Assembly: GCA_025359105.1 (NCBI GenBank)
Contig: JANYHK010000120.1
Coordinates: 87,811-151,810, forward strand
DNA length: 64,000 nucleotides
Origin: Myxococcales bacterium
Lineage (GTDB): Bacteria > Myxococcota_A > Polyangia > Polyangiales > Polyangiaceae
Reading direction: 5' to 3'
Shown piece after piece: positions 55,627 through 64,000 of this stretch (its first letter is position 1; each line of letters starts with the position of its first letter). The position numbers were made by a program, and so were the translations under genes. The notes under the pieces were generated by a model. That model had not been told where the DNA came from. It did not search any database and was given only the letters and a program-made list of their open reading frames with translations.

Positions 55627-57372
55627 TCAAGCCGCGGCTTCGCCCTCGAGATCCTTGAGGAGCGACGCCAGCTCTTGCTTCAGCTCGGGTCTCTTTCCCA
55701 GCGGCTCGCACAGGCGGCGGATGACGGTGAGCGCGTCGTCCTCGAGCTTCTCCGCCTCGCGGTTGTACTGGAGGATGGCGCCCTCGGTCGCCTGAAGCTC
55801 CCCCTCGCTGCTCTGCTCGTGGGCGGCGAGGGCCGCGCGGAGCTCGCGGATCTGAAACTCGAGATCGCTCAGCGTGCGCTGGTGGTTTTCGACGCCCTCG
55901 AGCGCCTTGCGCTCTTCGTCGCGCGTGTTGATCCACGCGTCCATCGTCGCCGCCGCCCCGCGGTAGGCGCCGGCGAGATCCGCGTACGGCTCCTGGAACG
56001 CGCTGCGCCCCTCCCAGAGGAGAACCTCCCGGTGCGCCGCGGCGTAGCGCGCCTGGACTTGCTTCACGTCCTCGCCGACGAGCGACGCCATCGCGCGCGC
56101 GACGCGCACCTCGTCGCGCGCCCTCGACGCGTCTACGCCGAGCGCGTCCACGGCGTAGCCGAAGCGCGTCCGCCCCTCGCGCGCCTTGGCGTCGAGCGAG
56201 CCGAGGCGCTTCTGCTCGCCGAGGCAGATCTCGTAGATGGCGTCGATGCGCTTGACGATCTCCTTCACCTCGCCGAGCTGGCGGACGACCTCCTGAGGGG
56301 TTCGCCCGCCGTGCACGCGGGTGAGCATCTGCTCCACCGCCTTGATCCGCCGCGACCACGGATCGTCGCGCGAGGAGGGGAGAACCTGGAGCGTTCGCTC
56401 CGACGACGGTCCTTCGTCGTCCTCCGGCGGCACCGCGATGCCCTGCTCCTCTCCGATCGCCCGCAGGTCCTGGTGGACGCGGTGGGCGTCGACGGGGCGC
56501 GCTTTCGGATCCTTCGCGAGGAGCGCGAGCACGAGCGCGTCGAGGGTCTTGGGTACCTTCGGGTTGACCTTGAGGGTGCTCTGCGGCTTCTCGTGGAGGT
56601 GCTTCACGAAGAAGGTGGCGACGTCCGGCGCGTCGAACGGGAGCTTGCCGGTGAGCATCTCCCAGAAGATGACGCCGAGGGCGTAGAGGTCGACGCTGGG
56701 GCCCGTCTCGCCGCGCTCGATGCGCTCGGGCGCCATGTACTGGGGCGTGCCGAAGAGCTCGCCCGCGCCGGTGAGGCGCGAGTCGCTCCGCGATTTGGCG
56801 ATGCCGAAGTCGAGGAGCTTCGCGAGATCCGTCCCGTCCTTCTGGACGACGACGAAGATGTTCTCGGGCTTCAGATCGCGGTGGATGACGTCGAAGTCGT
56901 GCGCACGGGCGATGCCGCGGGCGATCTGCACCATGATGGGCAGCGCGCGCTCCATCGCCATGCCCTTCGGGGCCTTCGCGATGAGCTCGGCGAGAGGATG
57001 CCCGGTGAGCAGCTCCATCGCGATGTACGCGGTGCCGTCGTCGGTGTCGCCCTGATCGAAGATCTCGATGATGTTCGGGTGCGCGAGCTTGCTGGCGTTC
57101 TTCGCCTCGCGCCGGAACCTCTCGCGCACGACGTCGTCGGTCGCGAGCATCGGGTTCATGATCTTGATCGCACAGGGCCGCTCGACGAGCTTGTGCTTCG
57201 CGCGGTACACCGTGGCCATGCCGCCTTCGCCGATGACCTCTTCGATCAGGTAGCGGCCGACGAGCGTGGAGCCGATGCGTGTATCCTGAAGCGGAACGAG
57301 ATCCGCCCCGTCGAGGAAGCAGTACTGCGCCTCGTTCGGGTACCGCATCTTGCACTGCGGACAGGTTTTCAC
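55627..57372 (-). CDS. Ser/Thr protein kinase with N-terminal zinc ribbon and C-terminal coiled coil
   Basis: 581 residues. A short zinc-ribbon-like start (CPQCKMRYPNEAQYC, residues 4-18) precedes the kinase domain (about 38-305): IGEGGMATVYRA, CAIKIMN, HRDLKPEN, LLDFGIAKS, APERIE. The catalytic loop is the full HRDLKPEN, unlike the other kinase in the window. From about 340 on it is a long Glu/Arg/Ala/Leu helical region, probably coiled coil, without a membrane segment. It is likely a soluble or scaffold-bound kinase. It is divergent from the VanW-type gene. Confidence 0.88.
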   Translation of the reverse strand: MKTCPQCKMRYPNEAQYCFLDGADLVPLQDTRIGSTLVGRYLIEEVIGEGGMATVYRAKHKLVERPCAIKIMNPMLATDDVVRERFRREAKNASKLAHPNIIEIFDQGDTDDGTAYIAMELLTGHPLAELIAKAPKGMAMERALPIMVQIARGIARAHDFDVIHRDLKPENIFVVVQKDGTDLAKLLDFGIAKSRSDSRLTGAGELFGTPQYMAPERIERGETGPSVDLYALGVIFWEMLTGKLPFDAPDVATFFVKHLHEKPQSTLKVNPKVPKTLDALVLALLAKDPKARPVDAHRVHQDLRAIGEEQGIAVPPEDDEGPSSERTLQVLPSSRDDPWSRRIKAVEQMLTRVHGGRTPQEVVRQLGEVKEIVKRIDAIYEICLGEQKRLGSLDAKAREGRTRFGYAVDALGVDASRARDEVRVARAMASLVGEDVKQVQARYAAAHREVLLWEGRSAFQEPYADLAGAYRGAAATMDAWINTRDEERKALEGVENHQRTLSDLEFQIRELRAALAAHEQSSEGELQATEGAILQYNREAEKLEDDALTVIRRLCEPLGKRPELKQELASLLKDLEGEAAA

Positions 57373-57493
57373 GGTGCGCCGACACCAAAGTCGACCCTAG
57401 CGGAGCCCGATTTACAAGCCTTTCGAAGGATCTCCTACCTTGGCACCGTGGGATGACGGATACTGGTCTCGCGCGTTCCTCGCACGTCGTGCC

Positions 57494-59149
57494 ATGAAGG
57501 TTCCGTTCGCAGTACGCCTCGCCGTTCTCGGGATTCTCGCCGCCGGCGGTGTGGGCGGGGGTGTCGCTGCCCGGGCGCGTTTTCTGCCCGCCGGGGCTGT
57601 TCTGCCCGGGGTGCGGGTGGATGGGCAGCCTGTCCCGGACCCGACGGAGCTCGTCGCGCTCGTTCAAGCGCGGGCGGCGCTCCTCGCTGCACGAAAGGTG
57701 AAGCTGGTCTTGCCCGGAGAGCCGGATCGCCCGGTCCTCGAGGCGACCTTGGGCGAGCTCGGCGTCGTCGTGGACCAGGACGCGGTCGTTCGTGCGGCGC
57801 GGCGCATCGGCCACGAGGGGGATCTGCTCGAGCGCGCAGACGCGGCCGAGCGCGCCCATGCAGGGGCCATCGACGTGCCGCTCCTGCCCACCGTCGACGA
57901 CACGCACGTGCTCCCCCGCCTCGCGCAGCTGAAGGAGACCGAGGACACCCAACCGGTCTCGGCGCGCCTCGACCTCGACCGCCACGTCACCGTCCCCGAG
58001 AAGCCCGGCCGGTACCTCGACGCCTTCGGTGCGGTCGCGGCGATCGAACAGGCGGCGCGTGATCCGGTGGCCACGGTCATCACCATCCCCGCCGTGGAGG
58101 TGCCGCCGCGCGTCACCGCGTCGTTCGCGTCGGCGCTCGACGTCCACTCCGTCCTCGCCGAGTACGAGACGTACTTCTCGCGCGGCGGTGACCAGCAGCG
58201 GCGCGGAAAGAACATCGACGTCGCCGCCGCCAAGCTCGACGGGCTCGTCCTGTCGCCGGGCGAGCTCATCAGCTTCAACCAGATCGTCGGCGAGCGCAGC
58301 GAGGAGAACGGCTTCCAGAGGAGCTGGGAGATCTTCAAGGGCGAGATGGTCGAGGGCATCGGCGGGGGCACGTGCCAGGCTGCGTCGACCTTCCACGCCG
58401 TCGCCTTCTTCGGCGGGCTCGAGATCCTGGAACGGCTGCCGCACTCGCGGCCGAGCGCGTACATTCCGATGGGGCTCGACTCCACCGTCGTCTACCCGAT
58501 CGTGGACTTGAAGGTGCGAAACCCGCACTCGTTTCCCGTCGTCCTGCACGCCAAGACGGAGGGGAGCAAGCTGCGGATGGAGCTGCTCGGGCCGTCGCGC
58601 CCGGTGCGCGTGGCGTTCGGGCGAGAGCTCCTGAAGACCGTGCCGTACCCGCGGAAGATCGTGGAGCAGCCGTTCCTCGCGGGGAAGAAGGTCATCGTGA
58701 AGCAGCACGGGATCCGGGGATTCCGCATCAAGCGCTCGCGGATCCTGACGTTTCCCGACGGAACGCACCGGACCGAGTCGAATACGGATTTCTACCCGCC
58801 GACGACGGAGATCTACGAGGTTCCACTCGACTTCGACGTCGCGCTTCTGCCGCCGTTGCCGCGCGCGGACGGCGACGAAGGTGAGGGGAGCGACACGAGC
58901 GCACAGGCCGCGGCCGCAGCCGCAGCAGCGACGGCGACCGCGACGGCGACGGCGACCGCGACGGCGACGGCGACGGCGACCGCGACCGCGACGGCGACGG
59001 CGACGGCGACCACGACCGCGACCCCGACCACGATCCCTCCTGCCGGAGCGCGGGCTGCGGCGGATCTACAGATGGTCGACGCGCCGGGGTCGCATGCACC
59101 GACCACGAACCAGGCGAACCCCGCGAAGACGGTCTGGGTCCGTCGCTAA
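57494..59149 (+). CDS. VanW family membrane-anchored protein with Thr-Ala repeat tail
   Basis: 551 residues from the ATG at 57494. One N-terminal membrane segment anchors an extracytoplasmic body. Residues about 30-215 resemble the peptidoglycan-binding repeats that precede VanW domains. The VanW domain (about 230-360) has NIDVAAAKLDGLVLSPGE, ISFNQIVGERSEENGF and GIGGGTCQAASTFH. A later G5-like strand region follows, then a Thr-Ala repeat (about 475-510) and an Ala/Pro tail. VanW proteins are thought to act at the cell wall; the reaction is not established. Confidence 0.82.
   Translation: MKVPFAVRLAVLGILAAGGVGGGVAARARFLPAGAVLPGVRVDGQPVPDPTELVALVQARAALLAARKVKLVLPGEPDRPVLEATLGELGVVVDQDAVVRAARRIGHEGDLLERADAAERAHAGAIDVPLLPTVDDTHVLPRLAQLKETEDTQPVSARLDLDRHVTVPEKPGRYLDAFGAVAAIEQAARDPVATVITIPAVEVPPRVTASFASALDVHSVLAEYETYFSRGGDQQRRGKNIDVAAAKLDGLVLSPGELISFNQIVGERSEENGFQRSWEIFKGEMVEGIGGGTCQAASTFHAVAFFGGLEILERLPHSRPSAYIPMGLDSTVVYPIVDLKVRNPHSFPVVLHAKTEGSKLRMELLGPSRPVRVAFGRELLKTVPYPRKIVEQPFLAGKKVIVKQHGIRGFRIKRSRILTFPDGTHRTESNTDFYPPTTEIYEVPLDFDVALLPPLPRADGDEGEGSDTSAQAAAAAAAATATATATATATATATATATATATATATTTATPTTIPPAGARAAADLQMVDAPGSHAPTTNQANPAKTVWVRR
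58917..59022 (+). repeat. hexanucleotide-type repeat encoding Thr-Ala
   Basis: Alternating GCGACG and GCGACC units run for about 100 bases inside the VanW-type gene and encode about 17 Ala-Thr pairs. It is an in-frame low-complexity tract; length changes by multiples of six keep the frame. Confidence 0.8.
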
Positions 59150-59170
59150 GGGCGCACCAAGCCGGCCCCG

Positions 59171-59773
59171 TCAGTCCACCTTCGCGAACGAGCGCGTCTG
59201 CATGCGGTCGATGTAGAGAGTTCCGTCGAGGTGATCGGTCTCGTGCTGGAGGATGCGCGCCGGCCATCCGCCTACGCGCCACGCGTGCGGAGCGCCGTGC
59301 TCGTCGGTACCCTCGATCTCTGCCTCGAAGCTCCGCTCCACGAGCGCCACGAAGCCCGCCACGCTGAGGCACCCCTCGAGGTACGTCGCCTTGCGCTCGC
59401 CGAGCAGGCGCAGCACCGGATTGAAGAACACCTTGAGCGGAACGGGCACGCGCCCGCGCGCCTCGCGATCGGCGGCCGTGGTCCTCGCCATGTACTCGGG
59501 CTTGTCTTCGAGCACGAAGAGCCGCAGGCCTACGCCGATCTGCGGCGCGGCGAGGCCCACGCCAGGCGCCACGCGCATCACCTCGATCATCGTCTTCACC
59601 AGGCGCTGCATCTCGCTCGACGTGATGTCCGCCAGCGGGACCTCCGCCGCGCGCGCGCGGAGCACCTCGGCGCCGACCTGGACGATCTCGGGCAACGGCG
59701 CGTCGGGCGGCGGCGTCACCGCAGAGGAAGGCGCGAGAATGCTGGAGGGGAGCGCGGTGCGGATCGAGCGCAT
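59171..59773 (-). CDS. def: peptide deformylase
   Basis: 200 residues. It removes the formyl group from nascent protein N-termini. The three family motifs are intact: GVGLAAPQIG, EGCLSVAG (EGCLS with the metal-binding Cys) and QHETDHLDG (HExxH metal site). The N-terminal ~30 residues are a Pro/Ala-rich extension; a start at a later codon cannot be excluded. It converges on the VanW-type gene with a 21-base gap. Confidence 0.94.
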   Translation of the reverse strand: MRSIRTALPSSILAPSSAVTPPPDAPLPEIVQVGAEVLRARAAEVPLADITSSEMQRLVKTMIEVMRVAPGVGLAAPQIGVGLRLFVLEDKPEYMARTTAADREARGRVPVPLKVFFNPVLRLLGERKATYLEGCLSVAGFVALVERSFEAEIEGTDEHGAPHAWRVGGWPARILQHETDHLDGTLYIDRMQTRSFAKVD

Positions 59774-59795
59774 GACCGAAGGATATCTTGGTAGG

Positions 59796-60557
59796 TCACG
59801 GAGCGGTGGAGCTGCCTTCGCTGGACGGTGAGGTCACGAGGAGCACGGTCCCTCCCGCGGCCATCCCTCCGCCGATGGCGAGCCCGGTGATGCCGCCCGC
59901 GAGCAACATGTTTCGCTCGGTGGTGTCGGCCGACGACCGGGAGGCGAGCGCGAACGCTCCCAGTGCGCCCACCGCGACGCCCGCCACGAGCAGGGCGATG
60001 CCGGGCCCGGTGGTGCTCGACTTCTTGGTGTGGACGTCCAGGACGTTGCTCGCCGGCGTGACGAGCTCGAGGACGTTCAGGCGCGACGTGGATGGCGATC
60101 GTGCGCGCCTCCCGTTTCCGTCCGTGGACACGACGCTCCCCGGCTCCTCGACCGCCCGCAAGTGTCCGACCGCGAGATCGTCGTAGAGGTAGGCGATCTT
60201 GATTCGGAGGAGATCGCCGTCGCGAACGACCGTCGTCTTCGGATCGCCGAAGGTGATCAGCGCGCCGCCGTCGGTGAGGATCGTCATCGGCGAGACCCCT
60301 ACGCACGTCGAGCACCGGAGCGCGATCCCTCCTGCCCCACGGCGGATCGCGTCGACCTCGCCGGTGCCGAACGTCGTCGGTACGCGGGCGGTCGCGGGGT
60401 CTGGCGTGCCGGGAAGCACGGTCTTCTTGCCGTCGCTCGACGAAACCTCGACCGCGAGCGCGGTGGGATCCTGCACGTGGACCACGGTCTCCTGAAGCGG
60501 CGCGCACGCCGTTGCCGCGAGAAAGACGCACGATAGGGAAGCCAGTTGAACGCGCAT
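59796..60557 (-). CDS. predicted lipoprotein with two C-terminal hydrophobic segments
   Basis: 253 residues from the ATG at 60557; the frame is open upstream but the signal starts here. The lipobox is ATACAP. The middle part is beta-rich with Cys at LRCSTC. Two hydrophobic Gly/Ala/Leu segments (about 180-203 and 214-240) separated by a short polar loop close the protein, an arrangement also seen in the 34698 and 9205 proteins. Function unknown. It is 22 bases upstream of def and could share its transcript. Confidence 0.6.
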   Translation of the reverse strand: MRVQLASLSCVFLAATACAPLQETVVHVQDPTALAVEVSSSDGKKTVLPGTPDPATARVPTTFGTGEVDAIRRGAGGIALRCSTCVGVSPMTILTDGGALITFGDPKTTVVRDGDLLRIKIAYLYDDLAVGHLRAVEEPGSVVSTDGNGRRARSPSTSRLNVLELVTPASNVLDVHTKKSSTTGPGIALLVAGVAVGALGAFALASRSSADTTERNMLLAGGITGLAIGGGMAAGGTVLLVTSPSSEGSSTAP

Positions 60558-60690
60558 GTCACCTCGGTCGCAATGAGCGTGCCGTCTTACTCCAGTCACC
60601 CGCGGCCAGGGTCCCTCAAGATCCGCGGTGGCGGGGCGAGGCGACCGTTCGCTTATTTGACGCCCCGGCCGCAAAGTGCGATCGAAAGGT

Positions 60691-62940
60691 ATGCGGCGCA
60701 GGATGTCTGTAGGTGTGTGCATGCTGGGCCTCCTGGCCGGAAGCGCGCACGCCGCTCCCGCCGCGCCGCCTTCCCCTTCCGGCGCCCCCGCCCCCGCGCC
60801 CGCCCCGACGCGCGTCCCCGCCCAAACGCCGCCCCCGCCGCCGAAAGCGAGTCCGACGCCGACGCCGACGCCGACTCCGACTCCGAAGGCGACGCCGAAG
60901 CCCGCGCCGAAGGCCACGATCCCTGCGAAGCCGAAGCCCGCGGCCGCGAAGGGGCGCACGACCGACACGCCCGCGCGTCGGCAGATCTCCGGCGGCCCGT
61001 CCTCCGAGGACGTCATGCTCGGCCCCGACACCGCCGAGCTCCGCGCGCTCCACGCCGCGGAGCGCGAGCTCTTCCCGATCGCGCTCCCCGCCGCGGGCGG
61101 CGCGGAGCTTCCGTACCCGCTCGCCGCGACGAGCGAGGCCCCACGCGTCCATGCGACGGGGCTTCCGCCAGTTCCGGTCTCCGGCCCGCCGCCCGGCTCC
61201 GAGGGCGGGCGCGATCTGTCGTGGCTCGGCAAGCTGGAGCTGCCCGACGTCCCCGTTCGCTGGGACGCCCGCCTCGTGCGCTACCTCGAGTTCTTCAAGG
61301 ACGATCCGCGCGGGCGCGCGATGCTGAGCGTCTGGCTGCGGCGCTCGGGTCGCTACAAGGATCAGCTGAAGAAGGTCCTCCGTCGCAAAGGCGTGCCCGA
61401 GGATCTCGTCTGGCTCGCGATGATCGAGAGCGGCTTCGAGCCCACCGCGCGCTCGCCGGTCGGCGCGCTCGGCATCTGGCAGTTCATGCCGGACACGGGT
61501 CGCGCGTACGGCTTGCCGCAGGATCGCTGGGCCGATCAGCGCCTCAACGTCACCCAGGCGACCGAGGCGGCGGCCGATTTTCTCGGAGATCTGCACCGCC
61601 GCTTCGGCAGCTGGGATCTCGCGATCGCCGCGTACAACATGGGCTACGGCGGCATCCTCTCGGTCGTGCGCCGGTACAATACGAACGACTTCTGGACGCT
61701 CTCGCGCCTCGAAGGGGCGCTCCCGTGGGAGACGACGCTGTACGTGCCGAAGATCCTCGCGGCCGCGATCGTCGCGAAGAACCCCGCCGTCTTCGGCTTC
61801 GCCGAGCTCGTCCCCGACGCGCCCGTGGAGGCCGACGAGGTGAGCGTCCCTGCCGGCGTCGCGCTGTCCGTCGTCGCGAGCGCCGCCGGGTGCACGGTGA
61901 AGGAGGTCGAGGCGCTCAACCCCGAGCTCCGCGCGTCGCGCACGCCGCCGCCGCCCCCCCAGGCCCCCCAGCCCCCCCCGGCGTCGGGCACGACCGCGTC
62001 GCCGACGCCTGCCGCCGACTACGCGGTGCGGGTTCCGTCCGGCAAAGGCGCCGCGTGCACGGCGAGCCTCGCCAAGTCGAAGAAGGACGTCCTCGAGAAG
62101 TACGTCGTCCGCTTCGGCGAGACGCTCGAGCAGATCGCCAAGGATCGCCACGTGACGACGCAGAAGCTCGTGGAGCTGAACGGCGTTGCCCAGAACGAGA
62201 TCGTGCGCGGCGGAGCGACGCTCCTCGTGCCGAAGGTGGACCCGCCGAAGCCCGCGCCCGGCGCCCCCGCGCCGAAGACGCCCGAGGCCGGCGCGCTCGC
62301 CGCGACGCTCGCGCAGCTGCCCTCCGCCCCGATCCCCGCGAACGGCGCGCTCGTCGTCACCGTGCCGACGGACGTGTTCGTCTACCCCGATCGCCGTCGC
62401 GTCTTTTACCGCGTCGTGGGCGGTGACACGCTGCCGCAGATCGCCGGCGCGTTCCACGTCTCGGTGGACGAGCTCCGCCGCTGGAACGAGCTCGATCCGG
62501 CCGCGCGCCTGCTCGAGGGGATGACGCTGCAGCTCTTCGTGCGCGAGGACGCGGACCTGTCGCAGGCGGTCCACCTCGAGTCGCAAGACGTCCGCGTCGT
62601 CGCCGTCGGGTCCGAGGAGTTCTTCGCGTACCACGAGGGGCTCAAGGGAAAAAAGCGCATCACCGTCGCTGCGAAGAAGGGCGAGACGCTCGAGGCCATC
62701 GGCCGAAAGCACGGCGTGTCGCCGGGGATGATGGAGCGTATCAACCATCGTCCGCGCGCCCAGGCGCTCAAGGACGGGGACACCGTGGCCCTCTACGTCG
62801 CCCAGAACGGGCCCGCGGGCAGCAGCAGCAGCAGCGGGCCCTTCGTAGCTACCTTACCGAGCGCGTCGAACGCGCCGCTGCCGAGCGGGCCGCTACCGAG
62901 CGGGCCGCTGCCCGACCTGTTGCCCCGCGTGGTTCCCTAG
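60691..62940 (+). CDS. mltD: MltD-like lytic transglycosylase with LysM domains
   Basis: 749 residues from the ATG at 60691, with AAAGG just upstream; an ATG at 60703 is an alternative. Signal peptide (ending SAHA), then a Pro/Ala/Thr-rich linker with a short TP repeat. The SLT-type catalytic domain (about 200-360) has AMIESGFEPTARSPVGALG with catalytic Glu, IWQFMPDTGRAYGL and AIAAYNMGYGG. Three LysM-like segments follow (about 375-410, 475-515, 575-615 and a last one near 660-700), with LEKYVVRFGETLEQIA and FYRVVGGDTLPQIA. It cleaves peptidoglycan glycan strands. Confidence 0.88.
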   Translation: MRRRMSVGVCMLGLLAGSAHAAPAAPPSPSGAPAPAPAPTRVPAQTPPPPPKASPTPTPTPTPTPKATPKPAPKATIPAKPKPAAAKGRTTDTPARRQISGGPSSEDVMLGPDTAELRALHAAERELFPIALPAAGGAELPYPLAATSEAPRVHATGLPPVPVSGPPPGSEGGRDLSWLGKLELPDVPVRWDARLVRYLEFFKDDPRGRAMLSVWLRRSGRYKDQLKKVLRRKGVPEDLVWLAMIESGFEPTARSPVGALGIWQFMPDTGRAYGLPQDRWADQRLNVTQATEAAADFLGDLHRRFGSWDLAIAAYNMGYGGILSVVRRYNTNDFWTLSRLEGALPWETTLYVPKILAAAIVAKNPAVFGFAELVPDAPVEADEVSVPAGVALSVVASAAGCTVKEVEALNPELRASRTPPPPPQAPQPPPASGTTASPTPAADYAVRVPSGKGAACTASLAKSKKDVLEKYVVRFGETLEQIAKDRHVTTQKLVELNGVAQNEIVRGGATLLVPKVDPPKPAPGAPAPKTPEAGALAATLAQLPSAPIPANGALVVTVPTDVFVYPDRRRVFYRVVGGDTLPQIAGAFHVSVDELRRWNELDPAARLLEGMTLQLFVREDADLSQAVHLESQDVRVVAVGSEEFFAYHEGLKGKKRITVAAKKGETLEAIGRKHGVSPGMMERINHRPRAQALKDGDTVALYVAQNGPAGSSSSSGPFVATLPSASNAPLPSGPLPSGPLPDLLPRVVP

Positions 62941-62956
62941 CGCCGCGCTTCGTCGT

Positions 62957-62973
62957 CCCCGCCGGGGGCGGGC
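62957..62973. terminator. GC-rich hairpin between convergent genes, possible terminator
   Basis: CCCGCC-GGG-GGCGGG (62958-62972) is a perfect 6-base stem with a 3-base loop, 18 bases after the mltD stop and before the stop of the convergent lipoprotein gene. There is no T-run, so a bidirectional terminator is only a possibility. Confidence 0.35.
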
Positions 62974-62985
62974 AGGCCCCGACGC

Positions 62986-63570
62986 CTACTTGGGTGGACT
63001 GCCGCCGCAGGTGCCGAGCTCCGCCGGCAGACCCCACTCGCCGTTCGAGCTCGTGGCGCACGCGGCGAGCCCGCCGGGGCACGAGGATGTGGGGCGACCC
63101 ATCTCGCACAACACGGCGCCGGTGGCGCTGCATGTGGCGAGCGGCGCACAGGACGAGGTCGACGTGCCCCCGCCACCCCCGCCGCTCCTGACGATGCAGC
63201 AGACCTGCAGGTTGTTGCATTGCGCCGAGCGCGTGCATACGAGCTGCCCGGGGGGATCGCCGCTGCTGCCGGGGGGCGCGGGGCCCGAGCATTTGCCCGC
63301 CGTCCCGCACGTGCCCTGGTAGTTGTTGTTGCCGCCGTTCAACTTGTACATGCAGCAGACGTTTTTTAGCTCGCAAGTGCCGCTCGGGAGGGCGCCCGGG
63401 CACACGAGCCCTCCGGCCGATGCCGCATCGGCTGCGTCGACACCGCCGTCCTCCAGCGCAGCGTCGGTCGTCGCGCCATCGCCCCCGTCCCCCGACGCCT
63501 TGAACGTGGGAGACCCGCATGCCGTCAGCACGACCACCGCGCCCGCGAGGGCGCGCAAAGAGAACGCCAT
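62986..63570 (-). CDS. Cys-rich lipoprotein
   Basis: 194 residues from the ATG at 63570. A lipobox (LTACGS) is followed by an Asp/Ala/Gly-rich linker (about 20-52) and a domain with about fourteen Cys, including VCCMYKLNGG, CCIVRSGGG, CAPLATC and CPGGLAAC. It resembles the lipoprotein at 54999 in plan, not in detailed sequence. No function can be named. It lies 14 bases downstream of the FadL-type gene on the same strand. Confidence 0.62.
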   Translation of the reverse strand: MAFSLRALAGAVVVLTACGSPTFKASGDGGDGATTDAALEDGGVDAADAASAGGLVCPGALPSGTCELKNVCCMYKLNGGNNNYQGTCGTAGKCSGPAPPGSSGDPPGQLVCTRSAQCNNLQVCCIVRSGGGGGGTSTSSCAPLATCSATGAVLCEMGRPTSSCPGGLAACATSSNGEWGLPAELGTCGGSPPK

Positions 63571-63584
63571 CCTCCTAGGCTACC

Positions 63585-64000
63585 TCAGAATTTGTAGTTC
63601 AGCCCAACCCCGAGAACGTCCGCCCGCGCGGCGTAGGCGCCGCCGTTGATGGCGTCCACCGGCGTCGGGTTGCCGCGCACTGGATTTACCCGGGGAACAG
63701 CCGCCTCCGACGGGGAGACCGTAGCGCTACCCGTGAACACGTGCGCATACACGCCGTCCAGGCGCAGGTGCTCGCCGATGTGGAGGCCGCCGCCGATGCC
63801 CAGGGTCACCTTGTCGAGATCGATCGTGAGCGGCGACAGGTACGCGTTGGGGACGGCGCTCTGCTCGTAGTTGAGCCCGAGGCGCACGTCGATGACGTAG
63901 CTCCCCACCGCGAGGGTGTACTCGCCGCCGAGGCGGAACGAGTTCGAGTCCTTGAAATTTCGTGGGAGTCCGATGGGGGCGACGCCGAACGGGCTCGGGA
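63585..64000 (-). CDS. outer membrane FadL/OmpP1-like porin, partial (5' end outside window)
   Basis: The last 137 or so codons. The sequence shows NFKDSNSFRLGGEYTLAVGS, then amphipathic strands GSYVIDVRLGLNYEQSA and KVTLGIGGGLHIGEHLRLDGVYAHVF, ending in GVGLNYKF with the terminal Phe used by the outer-membrane assembly machinery. These match the C-terminal strands of the FadL/OmpP1/TodX hydrocarbon and fatty acid transporters. The true start lies beyond the right edge. Confidence 0.78.
   Translation of the reverse strand, partial: PSPFGVAPIGLPRNFKDSNSFRLGGEYTLAVGSYVIDVRLGLNYEQSAVPNAYLSPLTIDLDKVTLGIGGGLHIGEHLRLDGVYAHVFTGSATVSPSEAAVPRVNPVRGNPTPVDAINGGAYAARADVLGVGLNYKF

Noticed and set aside
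55505..58768. 1087-codon minus-strand frame spanning the kinase and VanW-type genes
   Set aside because: Covers two well-supported genes in other frames, and its translation is Arg/Ala/Pro-rich without motifs.
58917..59022. Possible CRISPR array
   Set aside because: Repeats are 6-base units without spacers and are in frame within a gene.

Overview
The window is very GC-rich DNA with tightly packed genes, several with GTG starts. It carries eukaryote-like Ser/Thr kinases, an FHA-domain sigma-54 activator, kelch and FG-GAP proteins, about a dozen predicted lipoproteins with Asp/Gly/Ala-rich linkers, and TonB-like C-termini. This suite is typical of Myxococcota, probably order Polyangiales; that is inferred from gene content, as no rRNA is present. 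I saw no insertion sequence, integrase, tRNA, rRNA or CRISPR array. It looks like ordinary chromosome.

Layout. 1-4100: an ABC exporter pair whose ATPase has lost its Walker A lysine, and a membrane protein with a degenerate sigma-54-activator-like domain. 4100-10150: a lipoprotein, two unrecognised proteins, rsmE, prmA and a TPR-like envelope protein, the last three translationally coupled. 10400-12860: a Rieske protein coupled to a PPP-family phosphatase, and glgC. 12970-25040: a purine catabolism locus with a MocA-like cytidylyltransferase for the molybdenum cofactor, a three-subunit xanthine dehydrogenase, allantoinase, an allantoicase/OHCU-decarboxylase fusion and HIU hydrolase, six of these genes joined by ATGA overlaps. 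The convergent gene encodes a PuuD-like urate oxidase whose usual cytochrome c is replaced by a blue-copper-like domain. A thioredoxin-like lipoprotein and a citrate-lyase/malate-synthase-like enzyme, a possible sink for glyoxylate, follow. Together these could take hypoxanthine or xanthine to ureidoglycolate.

25100-34650: an orphan DNA methyltransferase coupled to an unknown gene, a fatty acid hydroxylase, beta-helix and lectin/FG-GAP lipoproteins, and a 604-residue protein whose first half resembles the N-terminal clamp region of RNA polymerase beta' without zinc finger or active site. 34700-42770: a kinase with a coupled PEGA-like protein, a divergent FHA/sigma-54 activator, two Gly/Asp-rich proteins with double-glycine leader-like N-termini around an aspartic-peptidase-like lipoprotein, and a DcrB-like pair behind a good sigma-54 promoter candidate. 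42960-53100: a kelch lipoprotein, a giant thioester alpha-2-macroglobulin, then MoxR and a vWA/zincin protein. 53100-64000: a TonB-like lipoprotein, cysteine synthase, a second kinase, a VanW-type protein, peptide deformylase, an MltD-like transglycosylase, small lipoproteins and a partial FadL-type porin.

The observations most likely to be new are the RNA polymerase beta'-like protein, the PuuD-cupredoxin fusion, the double-glycine Gly/Asp-rich locus, and the two proteins that keep an ATPase fold but lack the residues for ATP use.
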